10,443 bases of DNA from an uncultured Selenomonadales bacterium (GCA_937915725.1 CALGGV010000132.1:1-10443); one strand, 5' to 3'; shown: positions 1-6,650, numbered from the stretch's first letter. Program-made: numbers and translations. The notes: generated by a model from the sequence alone, not told the origin.

Positions 1-90
1 GGGCTAAGGATTAAGGGCTAAGGATTAGGGATTAGGGATTAGGGGCTAAGGATTAAGGGCTAAGGATTAGGGGCTAAGGATTAGGGAAAA
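1..90 (+). repeat. Telomere-like heptanucleotide tandem repeat array
   Basis: Positions 1-83 parse almost completely into 7-nt units. A 14-nt double unit, RGGGCTAAGGATTA, occurs at 1-13 (lacking its first base), 14-27, 42-55, 56-69 and 70-83. Two single GGGATTA units sit at 28-34 and 35-41, and the array fades out at GGGAAAA (84-90). It begins at the window edge, so its true length is unknown. The plus strand carries the G runs, which could form G-quadruplex-like structures. Related heptads occur after lon (5915-5925) and, inverted, at the right edge (10435-10443). No coding potential is seen. The function is unknown; it may be a dispersed intergenic repeat family of this genome. Confidence 0.9.
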
Positions 91-134
91 GTCGTATCAA
101 AAAAGTTTACAAGCAAACTCCAAAAGATAAAAAC

Positions 135-163
135 TTGTTTTTTTTTAATAGTTATGTTAAGAT
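135..163 (+). promoter_or_regulatory. Candidate sigma-70-type promoter of tig
   Basis: TTGTTT (135-140) and TAAGAT (158-163) are separated by 17 nt. Each hexamer matches the consensus at four of six positions, and the spacer is T-rich. A start near 170 would leave a leader of about 35 nt before the tig start codon. A short inverted repeat, AGTTT/AAACT (104-108 and 115-119), lies just upstream and could be an operator, but I do not recognise it. I saw no CIRCE element or CtsR heptads here. Confidence 0.45.
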
Positions 164-204
164 TTACGGCGTATTGCATAATGGAATAAACGGGAGGTCA
201 TATT

Positions 205-1560
205 TTGACAATGAAAACCAATATAAAAAAAATAGACAATTATGAAAGTGAAATTACAGTTGAATATGAAGCCGCAGAGCTCGAAAAAGCAAAAACCCGC
301 GCCTGCAAACAACTTTCTGAACACGCCAATATTCCTGGATTCCGCAAAGGCAAAGTTCCGCCCGCGCAAATTCTCGAACAACATTTTGGAAAGGGCGCAA
401 TTCTTGATGAGGCCGCCGATATTCTCATTCAAAAAGCTGCAAACGATATTATTAAAGATTTAAAAATTATCCCCGTAACTCAAATGCGCCACAAAATCAT
501 TACTTGTGAAGACGGAAAAAATTTTGTGTTTACTTTGACTTTCACAGATTATCCTGAAGTTAAACTCGGCGAATATAAAGGCTTGAAAGTTGAAAAAGTT
601 GTTGAGCCCGTAACAGATGCCGCAGTTGATGAATATATTGAAAATATTCGTGGACACCACGCAAATATGATTGATGCTCCCGATGCAAAAGTTGCTAACG
701 GCGATTTTATTACTTTAGATTTTGTTGGAACTGTTGACGGCGAAAAATTCAAGGGCGGAGAGGCTAAAGATCACCCGCTGGAAATTGGCTCCCATAGTTT
801 CATTGGCGATTTTGAAGAACAACTTATAGGCTTGAAAGTCGGCGATGAAAAAGATGTCAAAGTTACTTTCCCTGAAGATTATCATGCAAAAGATTTAGCG
901 GACAAGCCCGCAGTTTTCCATTGCAAAATTAATTCTATCAAACATAAAGAATTGCCGGAACTTAATGACGAATTTGCTAAAAAAGTAAGCAAATTTGAAA
1001 CGCTTGCAGAATTTAAAGCCGATATTAAAAAGAATATGGAGGCTAACGCCGAACGCCGCGCTGTCGAAAAACAACAACAAGCCGTTATCGATAAAGCCGT
1101 TGAAAATATGACTGTTGACGTTCCGCCGGTTATGATTGAGGAAAGAATTTCTCAAATGATTCAAGAACTTTCGCTCCAGTTACAAAGTCAAGGAATGAAA
1201 CTTGAACAGTATATGTCTTTTTCCGGCTTAGATATGGATGGACTGCGCGAACAATACAAGGAACCCGCTAAACAAAATGTTTTGACAGATATTTTGTTGG
1301 ACGAAGTCGCCCGCGCCGAAAAAATTACCGTAGGAAATCAAGAATTAAATTACGAATTGGCAGTAATGGCGCAAATGTACCGCACTACTCCAAAACAAAT
1401 TTATAAAATTCTTCAAGAAAACAGACAGCTTGCAGGCGTAGCAAATAACGTTTTGCGCCGCAAAGTTATGCAGTTCATTATAGATAATATGGCAAAAGAT
1501 GAAATTGAAAAAACGGCTGAAAAAGCTGAAGAAAAAACTGAAACTAAAGACGCGGAATAA
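205..1560 (+). CDS. tig: Trigger factor, ribosome-associated chaperone and peptidyl-prolyl isomerase
   Basis: This protein binds the ribosome near the peptide exit tunnel and shields and folds nascent chains in the cytoplasm. At 451 residues it is slightly longer than the usual 425-450. The N-terminal ribosome-binding domain carries the signature GFRKGKVP at residues 45-52. An FKBP-type isomerase domain covers about residues 160-248 (NGDFITLDFVGTVDG at 166-180, then the IGSHSFIGDFEEQLIGLKVGD stretch). The rest is the helical chaperone domain, ending in a Lys/Glu-rich tail (about 431-451). The start is taken as TTG at 205 because GGGAGG (192-197) lies 7 nt upstream; the ATG two codons later (211) would be 13 nt away and is the alternative. 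It is the first gene of the tig-clpP-clpX-lon cluster. Confidence 0.96.
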   Translation: MTMKTNIKKIDNYESEITVEYEAAELEKAKTRACKQLSEHANIPGFRKGKVPPAQILEQHFGKGAILDEAADILIQKAANDIIKDLKIIPVTQMRHKIITCEDGKNFVFTLTFTDYPEVKLGEYKGLKVEKVVEPVTDAAVDEYIENIRGHHANMIDAPDAKVANGDFITLDFVGTVDGEKFKGGEAKDHPLEIGSHSFIGDFEEQLIGLKVGDEKDVKVTFPEDYHAKDLADKPAVFHCKINSIKHKELPELNDEFAKKVSKFETLAEFKADIKKNMEANAERRAVEKQQQAVIDKAVENMTVDVPPVMIEERISQMIQELSLQLQSQGMKLEQYMSFSGLDMDGLREQYKEPAKQNVLTDILLDEVARAEKITVGNQELNYELAVMAQMYRTTPKQIYKILQENRQLAGVANNVLRRKVMQFIIDNMAKDEIEKTAEKAEEKTETKDAE

Positions 1561-1593
1561 TTTAAATTTAATTTAATAGAAAATTTTTGAAAG

Positions 1594-1622
1594 GCGGTTG
1601 GGATACATTGTGTCTCAATCGC
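1594..1622 (+). promoter_or_regulatory. RNA hairpin between tig and clpP
   Basis: An inverted repeat pairs 1594-1606 with 1610-1622 around a 3-nt loop (ATT). All 13 positions pair when read as plus-strand RNA, three of them as G-U wobbles (1597/1619, 1601/1615, 1604/1612). The wobbles would be A-C mismatches on the other strand, which argues for a structure in the plus transcript and against a DNA palindrome. It is followed by AATTCTTATATATTT, not a clean U tract, so it is at best a weak terminator. A processing site, mRNA stabiliser or attenuator between tig and clpP is equally possible. Confidence 0.6.
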
Positions 1623-1653
1623 AATTCTTATATATTTCGAGGTGAAAATTTTT

Positions 1654-2268
1654 ATGGCATATTACGTACCAATGGTAATCGAAAAAACCGGATTTGGCGA
1701 ACGCGCCTATGATATTTATTCACGCTTGCTCAAAGATAGAATTGTTTTTTTAGGCGGACCAATAAATGACGACGTTGCAAATTCTGTAGTTGCCCAATTA
1801 CTTTTTCTTGAATCTGAAGACCCCGATAAAGATATTCATTTGTACATAAACAGTCCCGGCGGCGTAGTTACTGCAGGGCTTGCAATTTATGACACAATGC
1901 AATATATCAAGCCGGACGTTTCAACAATTTGCATTGGACAAGCCGCAAGTATGGGCTCCCTTTTATTGACAGCCGGCGCAAAAGGTAAACGTTTCGCCCT
2001 GCCTTTGGCAAGAATTATGATTCATCAACCATTAGGCGGCGCAAGCGGACAATCTACAGATATTCAAATTCAAGCACGGGAAATTTTACGCCTGCGCGAA
2101 GTCGGCAATGATATTCTTAGCAGACACACCGGACAACCCCGCGAAAAAGTTATGGCAGATACTGAACGTGATAATTTTATGACGGCTGAAGATGCTAAGG
2201 CTTACGGCTTGATTGACGATGTTATTACCCGCCCTGCAAAATTCGATTTAAACAAAGGTAACGAATAA
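1654..2268 (+). CDS. clpP: ATP-dependent Clp protease proteolytic subunit
   Basis: ClpP is the serine peptidase that forms a double-heptamer chamber and degrades proteins fed by ClpX or another Clp ATPase. The 204-residue product has the usual length. The catalytic triad is S99 (in QAASMGSLL), H124 (in MIHQPLGG) and D173 (in ERDNFMTAED). The oligomer-forming N-terminus MAYYVPMVIE and the GERAYDIYSRLLKDRI motif are typical of Firmicute ClpP. The start is the ATG at 1654. GAGGTGA (1639-1645) lies 8 nt upstream and overlaps a GTG at 1642, which would extend the frame by four codons but would sit inside the ribosome-binding site. There is no obvious propeptide. clpX follows after 41 nt, so the peptidase and its unfoldase are probably co-transcribed. 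Confidence 0.97.
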   Translation: MAYYVPMVIEKTGFGERAYDIYSRLLKDRIVFLGGPINDDVANSVVAQLLFLESEDPDKDIHLYINSPGGVVTAGLAIYDTMQYIKPDVSTICIGQAASMGSLLLTAGAKGKRFALPLARIMIHQPLGGASGQSTDIQIQAREILRLREVGNDILSRHTGQPREKVMADTERDNFMTAEDAKAYGLIDDVITRPAKFDLNKGNE

Positions 2269-2309
2269 TTTTTTGGCAGAAATTGACAGCAAAAGGGAGG
2301 AGGGGAAAA

Positions 2310-3554
2310 ATGGCAAAAAGTGACGGTAATTCTAATATCTATAAGTGTTCGTTTTGCGGCAAGTCTAATCGTCAAGTAAACAGATTAATTGCCGGGCAAG
2401 ACGCCGCTATTTGCGATGCTTGCGTTAAAATTTGTACCGAAATGTTGGAAACCGAAATTAAAGATGATGAACCTGCGATTGACGGCGAACTCCCTAAACC
2501 GAAAAAAATTTATTCCATTCTTGACCAATACGTTATAGGACAAGACGAGGCTAAAAAAACTTTGTCGGTTGCAGTCTACAATCACTACAAAAGAATTGGG
2601 CAGAAAAAACGCAAGGAAGATGTTGAACTTCAAAAATCAAATATTTTAATGATAGGACCAACAGGCAGCGGAAAAACTTTGCTTGCCCAAACTTTGGCAA
2701 AAATTTTAAATGTACCTTTGGCGATTGTTGATGCAAATTCTTTGACAGAGGCAGGTTACGTCGGTGAAGATGTTGAGGATATTTTACTTGCGTTGATACA
2801 ATCTGCAAACGGCGATATTATCAAGGCAGAACGCGGGATTATTTACATTGATGAAGTTGACAAAATCGCCAGAAAACCCGGCGTTAATCGTGATATTTCC
2901 GGAGAAGGCGTTCAGCAAGCCCTGTTAAAAATTTTGGAAGGTACTCAAGTTAATGTTCCCATTCCCAGCAGTATTCATCAGCAAATGCAGGAAATGGTTA
3001 CAATCGACACTAAAAATATTTTGTTCATTTGCGGCGGCGCGTTTAACGATTTAGATAAAGTTATTGAAAAGCGCACAAAAGGTAAAGCGTTAGGATTTGG
3101 CGCAAATATTTCTTCAAAAGAAAATAAAGATATTGGAAAACTTTTGAAGGAAGTTATGCCCGATGATTTATTACAAGATGGATTAATTCCGGAATTTGTA
3201 GGACGCTTGCCAATAATTGTCACATTGGATCCGCTTGACGAAAATTCATTGATTCAAATTTTGACTAAGCCGAAAAATGCACTGGTTAAACAATACCAAA
3301 AACTTATGGAAATGGATAACGCCGAATTAGTTTTTGAAGATGACGCGCTTAAGGCAATAGCGCACGAGGCAATTTTGAGAAATACCGGAGCACGCGGCTT
3401 GCGTTCAATTCTTGAAAGAATTATGCGAAATGTTATGTTTGAAATTCCTTCCTTCGAGGGCAATACACTTTGTACGATAACAAAAGAAGATGTTTTGTTG
3501 AATCAAGAACCAACGCTAAAATTTGAAGGCAAAATTGCTAAGGCAAAAAAATAA
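2310..3554 (+). CDS. clpX: ATP-dependent Clp protease ATP-binding subunit ClpX
   Basis: ClpX is the hexameric AAA+ unfoldase that recognises tagged substrates and translocates them into ClpP. The 414-residue product has an N-terminal zinc-binding domain (C13, C16, C35, C38), Walker A GPTGSGKT (116-123), the GYVG pore loop (149-152), Walker B around IYIDEVDKI (178-186), the arginine finger in LIPEFVGRLP (R299) and sensor 2 GARGLR (R362). The ClpP-docking loop reads LGF (261-263) where IGF is usual. The substrate-recognition RKH loop reads Ile-His-Gln at 222-224 (see findings). The start is the ATG at 2310, preceded by a purine-rich ribosome-binding site (2295-2305). A TTG at 2283 would add nine residues but would place that site inside the gene. 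Confidence 0.97.
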   Translation: MAKSDGNSNIYKCSFCGKSNRQVNRLIAGQDAAICDACVKICTEMLETEIKDDEPAIDGELPKPKKIYSILDQYVIGQDEAKKTLSVAVYNHYKRIGQKKRKEDVELQKSNILMIGPTGSGKTLLAQTLAKILNVPLAIVDANSLTEAGYVGEDVEDILLALIQSANGDIIKAERGIIYIDEVDKIARKPGVNRDISGEGVQQALLKILEGTQVNVPIPSSIHQQMQEMVTIDTKNILFICGGAFNDLDKVIEKRTKGKALGFGANISSKENKDIGKLLKEVMPDDLLQDGLIPEFVGRLPIIVTLDPLDENSLIQILTKPKNALVKQYQKLMEMDNAELVFEDDALKAIAHEAILRNTGARGLRSILERIMRNVMFEIPSFEGNTLCTITKEDVLLNQEPTLKFEGKIAKAKK

Positions 3555-3564
3555 AAATTCCTAA

Positions 3565-3581
3565 CACCTGGACTGGAGGTG
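3565..3581 (+). promoter_or_regulatory. Small hairpin covering the lon ribosome-binding site
   Basis: CACCT (3565-3569) is complementary to AGGTG (3577-3581), with a 7-nt loop GGACTGG. The right arm is part of the lon Shine-Dalgarno sequence GGAGGTGA (3575-3582), which lies 5-8 nt before the TTG start at 3588. A five-pair GC-rich stem of this kind could partly hide the ribosome-binding site and temper lon translation. It is short, and pairing of an anti-Shine-Dalgarno sequence could be coincidence. Confidence 0.35.
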
Positions 3582-3587
3582 ACAAAA

Positions 3588-5909
3588 TTGACAAATATAA
3601 TTGACAGAATTCGGTTGCCGCTTGTACCGTTGCGCGGCGTTACGGTTTTTCCAAATATGATAATGCATTTGGACGTCGGGCGCGAAAGTTCAATAAACGC
3701 GCTTGAGGCGGCAATGGTTGCTGACAGAAAAATTTTTTTGGTAACGCAGAAAAATTTAGATTTAGATTCGCCTAATCGTGAAGATTTATACAATGTTGGA
3801 ACTGTCGCCGAAATTCGCCAAATAATTAAAATCCCTGATGGCAACGTTAGAGTTTTGATTGAAGGCGTGCATCGCGGCGTTATTCAAAATTATGATGATT
3901 CCAAAGGCTATGTCAGCGTTGAAATTGAAGTGCATGAAGACGCTTGGAAAGATTCAATGCAACTTGAAGCGTTAGTGCGCGGCGTAGTTCATGAATTTGA
4001 AGAATGGGTAAAAATTAGCAAGCGAATTCCTTCAGAAACTTTTGTTGCAGTTACAATTTTGGAAGATATTGGCAGGCTTGCAGATTTAATCACAAGTCAT
4101 TTAAATTTGAAAGTCGAACAAAAACAAAGTCTTTTGGAAAGTTTAGACGTTGAAAAGCGGCTGGAAATGTTGTACGCAATATTGGCGCGTGAACTTGAAG
4201 TACTTCAAATGGAAGTTCAAATAAATCAGCGCGTACGTGGGCAAATTGAAAAATTTCAGAAAGATAATTATTTGCGTGAACAACTGCGGGCAATTCATAA
4301 GGAATTGGGCGAAGATGAAGACGTTGCAGAAAATGCCTCTGAATATCGCACGCGCTTAGAAAATGGAAATTACCCCGACGAAGTCAAAGAAATTATCAAT
4401 AAGGAACTTAAGCGAATGGAGCGGCTGCCTTCAATGGCGCAAGAATCAAGCGTCATTCGTACGTACATTGACTGGCTTTTTGACTTGCCGTGGAAAATTT
4501 CAACTGAAGATTCAACAGATATTATCAACGCTAAAAAAGTTCTTGACTCCGACCATTACGGGCTTGAAAAAATCAAAGACAGAATTTTAGATTTTTTGGC
4601 GGTAAAAGTTTTGACGCAGGATAAACCCGCGCCGATTTTGTGTCTTATTGGACCGCCCGGCGTTGGTAAAACTTCGCTTGCCTCATCTGTTGCAAAGGCT
4701 ATGAATCGCAAATTTATTCGTGCAAGTTTAGGCGGAATTCGTGACGAGGCAGAAATTAGAGGGCATCGCCGGACTTATGTTGGAGCGTTGCCCGGCAGAA
4801 TCATTCAAGGCTTGAAAAAAGCCGGCGCAAATAATCCTGTCTTTCTGCTTGATGAAGTCGATAAACTTGGTAAAGATGCTTACAGCGGGGATCCTGCCTC
4901 CGCACTTTTGGAAGTTTTAGACCCCGAGCAAAATAATTCTTTTACGGATCATTACATTGACACGGCGTTTGACTTGTCAAAAATTTTGTGGATTGTTACT
5001 GCGAATGACCCTAGCACTATTCCTAAGCCACTGCGCGACAGAATGGAAATTATCACACTTTCAAGCTACACTGAACAAGAAAAACTTGAAATTGCGAAAC
5101 GTTACCTTGTTAAAAAACAAAAAGAGGCGAACGGCTTAAAAACCGGCGAAGTTGTTTTTGGTAAAGGCGTTTTACAGGAAATTATTGGTGAATATACGCG
5201 CGAGGCGGGCGTCCGTGAACTTGAAAGGACAATCGGCAAGGCTTGCAGAAAAGCGGCAAGAAAAATTGTTGAGGGCGAAGAAGGCACGGTTTATATTACG
5301 AAAAAAAATCTGCGCGACTTTTTGGGGCGTCCAAAATTTTTGCAGAATAAAGCCGAGAAAAAACCGCAAGTTGGAGTTTCAACGGGTATGGCGTGGACTG
5401 AAGTCGGCGGCGATATTTTGCCAACAGAGGCGATTGTTTTAAAAGGCAAGGGCAAACTTTTATTAACCGGCAAGCTCGGTGAAGTTATGCAAGAAAGCGC
5501 ACAAGCCGGCTTAACGTACATTCGCAGCCGTAGTGAAGAAATGCAACTTGACGAAGATTTTTACGAAAAAAACGATATTCACGTACACGTACCGGAAGGC
5601 GCGGTTCCAAAAGACGGACCGAGCGCGGGTATTACAATGGCAACGGCAATGTTTTCAGCATTGACAAAAAGAAAAGTTCGCTCCGACGTTGCAATGACGG
5701 GCGAAATTACATTGCGCGGCAACGTTTTACCTATTGGCGGCTTGAAAGAAAAAGTTTTGGCGGCGTACCGTGAAGGTATGCACACAATCATTTTGCCGAA
5801 AGAAAACGCGCGGGATATTGAAGATATTCCCGAGTCCGTGCGTGAAAAACTGGAATTTGTAACTGTTGAACATATGGACGAAGTTTTAAAAACTGCGTTG
5901 TTATCCTAG
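3588..5909 (+). CDS. lon: Lon protease (LonA type), ATP-dependent
   Basis: Lon is a cytoplasmic AAA+ serine-lysine protease that degrades damaged and some regulatory proteins. The 773-residue product is of standard LonA length. It has an N-terminal substrate-binding domain (from about residue 10, PLVPLRGVTVFPNM), a coiled-coil region (about 185-245), Walker A GPPGVGKT (355-362), Walker B VFLLDEVDKL (418-427), sensor TAND (471-474) and a sensor-2-like REAGVREL (538-545). The protease domain carries catalytic S679 in PKDGPSAG and K722 in GGLKEK, the same numbers as in E. coli Lon. The start is TTG at 3588, because GGAGGTGA lies just upstream; a GTG at 3579 overlaps that site and would add only three residues. 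It lies 33 nt after clpX and is followed by terminators. Confidence 0.97.
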   Translation: MTNIIDRIRLPLVPLRGVTVFPNMIMHLDVGRESSINALEAAMVADRKIFLVTQKNLDLDSPNREDLYNVGTVAEIRQIIKIPDGNVRVLIEGVHRGVIQNYDDSKGYVSVEIEVHEDAWKDSMQLEALVRGVVHEFEEWVKISKRIPSETFVAVTILEDIGRLADLITSHLNLKVEQKQSLLESLDVEKRLEMLYAILARELEVLQMEVQINQRVRGQIEKFQKDNYLREQLRAIHKELGEDEDVAENASEYRTRLENGNYPDEVKEIINKELKRMERLPSMAQESSVIRTYIDWLFDLPWKISTEDSTDIINAKKVLDSDHYGLEKIKDRILDFLAVKVLTQDKPAPILCLIGPPGVGKTSLASSVAKAMNRKFIRASLGGIRDEAEIRGHRRTYVGALPGRIIQGLKKAGANNPVFLLDEVDKLGKDAYSGDPASALLEVLDPEQNNSFTDHYIDTAFDLSKILWIVTANDPSTIPKPLRDRMEIITLSSYTEQEKLEIAKRYLVKKQKEANGLKTGEVVFGKGVLQEIIGEYTREAGVRELERTIGKACRKAARKIVEGEEGTVYITKKNLRDFLGRPKFLQNKAEKKPQVGVSTGMAWTEVGGDILPTEAIVLKGKGKLLLTGKLGEVMQESAQAGLTYIRSRSEEMQLDEDFYEKNDIHVHVPEGAVPKDGPSAGITMATAMFSALTKRKVRSDVAMTGEITLRGNVLPIGGLKEKVLAAYREGMHTIILPKENARDIEDIPESVREKLEFVTVEHMDEVLKTALLS

Positions 5910-5916
5910 AATTTAG

Positions 5917-5950
5917 GGGTTAGGGAAATTTCCTTAACCTTTATTTTTTT
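5917..5950 (+). terminator. Intrinsic terminator after lon
   Basis: Eight nucleotides after the lon stop codon, 5917-5926 pairs with 5931-5940. The stem has ten pairs, two of them G-U, with a 4-nt loop (AATT). It is followed by TTATTTTTTT. This is a good rho-independent terminator for the tig-clpP-clpX-lon direction. Its left arm contains GGGGTTAGGG, which resembles the heptad repeat at the window start. Confidence 0.8.
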
Positions 5951-5953
5951 GCA

Positions 5954-5990
5954 CTAAAAAAACCGCTCCAATCAGGGCGGTTAATTTTTT
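5954..5990. terminator. Bidirectional terminator between lon and the CRISPR array
   Basis: AACCGCTC (5961-5968) pairs with GGGCGGTT (5975-5982) through eight pairs, one of them G-U, with loop CAATCA. A T run follows on the plus strand (TTAATTTTTTTT from 5981) and an A run precedes it (AAAAAAA from 5955), which becomes a U tract in minus-strand RNA. It can back up the lon terminator. It can also end a minus-strand CRISPR transcript right after the outermost repeat. Confidence 0.8.
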
Positions 5991-5991
5991 T

Positions 5992-6467
5992 TGTTCAGAC
6001 CCCTTGCGGGGAAAGCACTTTTAAACTTGTGGACAATTATGTAAACCATGGAGTTCTAGGGTTCGCGTTTCCGACCCCTGACGGGGAAAAATAATTTTAA
6101 ACAAGGTGACTTTAACACCTAGAAGTACACTGGAAGTGGTAGGTTTCCGACCCCTTGCGGGGAAAGCACTTTTAAACGAGATGAACTTTACATCGGAATA
6201 AAAATAACTAAAGTTTCCGACCCCTTACGGGGAAAGCACTTTTAAACACAAGTATTACATTGCATTAGATAACAAAGGTAAAGGGTTTCCGACCCCTTAC
6301 GGGGAAAGCACTTTTAAACTGATCGAGATGCTTCTATCAGCATCCACGAGTTAATCGGTTTCCGACCCCTTACGGGGAAAGCACTTTTAAACTCTTCTTC
6401 GACGAAATATTAAAAGAGCAAAAAAGGTATTGGTTTCCGACCCCTTACGGGGAAAGCACTTTTAAAC
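5992..6467 (-). CRISPR. CRISPR array, 7 repeats and 6 spacers, no cas genes in window
   Basis: Repeats are 35 bp, starting GTTTCCGACCCC and ending GCACTTTTAAAC on the plus strand, with a CCCC/GGGG hairpin core. Copies lie at 5992-6026, 6067-6102 (36-bp variant), 6143-6177, 6213-6247, 6285-6319, 6358-6392 and 6433-6467. Spacers are 40, 40, 35, 37, 38 and 40 nt and all differ. The four right-hand repeats are identical. The first is altered at its outer edge, the second diverges in its A/T-rich half, and the first and third read TTGCGG, not TTACGG. This pattern puts the old end on the left and the leader on the right, so transcription is probably on the minus strand, where the repeat ends in TCGGAAAC, resembling common 5' handles. 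The subtype cannot be assigned without cas genes. Confidence 0.95.
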
Positions 6468-6545
6468 CTACCCCTTGAAAATGGCGTTGCAATGCGGCTC
6501 AAAATAGGGGTTTGCGGCGCGGAAATAATTTTCAGACAATTTCAA
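6468..6545 (-). CDS. Possible 25-codon leader peptide ORF next to the CRISPR array
   Basis: On the minus strand, GGAGGTGA (6553-6560) stands 7 nt before a TTG codon at 6543-6545. An open frame of 25 codons then runs to a TAG at 6468-6470, directly against the first CRISPR repeat, which ends at 6467. The spacing and the GGAGGTGA match the ribosome-binding site of lon in this window. The peptide starts MKLSENYFRAANPY and ends NAIFKG; I do not recognise it. Its codons resemble those of neighbouring genes. It could be a leader peptide, the remnant of a longer gene cut off by the array, or chance. The start codon lies within the inverted repeat described separately. Confidence 0.4.
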   Translation of the reverse strand: MKLSENYFRAANPYFEPHCNAIFKG

Positions 6546-6550
6546 GGGAT
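6470..6550 (-). repeat. Inverted repeat enclosing the leader mini-ORF
   Basis: Positions 6470-6480 and 6540-6550 are complementary over 11 positions as minus-strand RNA, with nine consecutive perfect pairs (CCCTTGAAA with TTTCAAGGG on the plus strand), one G-U and one further pair. The arms are separated by 59 nt and contain the TTG start and the last codons of the mini-ORF. Folding would bring the mini-ORF ends together next to the first CRISPR repeat and hide the start codon, but not the Shine-Dalgarno sequence. Confidence 0.6.
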
Positions 6551-6610
6551 TTTCACCTCCAAAAGTGCTACAAATGGCTTACTGACGCCTGCGGCGCGGA
6601 TTTTCTCCTT
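6513..6610 (+). repeat. 11-bp direct repeat in the nagA-CRISPR intergenic region
   Basis: TGCGGCGCGGA occurs at 6513-6523 and again at 6590-6600. A second related pair lies in the same stretch: GGATTTTCACCTCC (6547-6560) and GGATTTTCTCCTT (6598-6610). This suggests a small internal duplication in the presumed CRISPR leader, with the outer copy decayed. A 6-bp inverted repeat (GGCTTA 6576-6581, TAAGCC 6610-6615) adds further structure. I saw no convincing terminator for nagA in this interval. Confidence 0.55.
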
Positions 6611-6621
6611 AAGCCGTTTTT

Positions 6622-6650
6622 AGTATAAATTATTTTTCTAAAATTTGCAA
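6622..6650 (-). promoter_or_regulatory. Candidate promoter for the CRISPR leader and array
   Basis: Read on the minus strand, TTGCAA (6650-6645) and TATACT (6627-6622) are separated by 17 nt. They match the sigma-70 hexamers at four and five of six positions. The site overlaps the 3' end of nagA. A start near 6615 would give a leader of about 150 nt, including the mini-ORF, before the first repeat. The location fits the array polarity deduced from repeat degeneration. Confidence 0.5.

Noticed and set aside
1..90. A true chromosome or plasmid telomere
   Set aside because: The window is an excerpt and similar units occur internally; nothing shows a DNA end here.
88..204. CIRCE (HrcA) or CtsR operator upstream of tig
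   Set aside because: Neither the TTAGCACTC/GAGTGCTAA inverted repeat nor GGTCAAA direct heptads are present.
1642..1653. GTG start extending ClpP by four codons
   Set aside because: The GTG is part of the Shine-Dalgarno sequence GAGGTGA; ATG 1654 has ideal spacing and matches ClpP N-termini.
2283..2309. TTG start extending ClpX by nine codons
   Set aside because: The extension encodes the ribosome-binding site itself; ATG 2310 fits spacing and family start.
3579..3587. GTG start for Lon
   Set aside because: It overlaps GGAGGTGA; TTG 3588 has the proper spacing.
3503..3844. 113-codon minus-strand open frame across the clpX-lon junction
   Set aside because: It is antisense to clpX and lon, with no recognisable domain; treated as a shadow.
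6027..6432. Assignment of spacer targets or CRISPR subtype
   Set aside because: No spacer matches anything I could see in the window, and no cas genes are present; this needs a database search.
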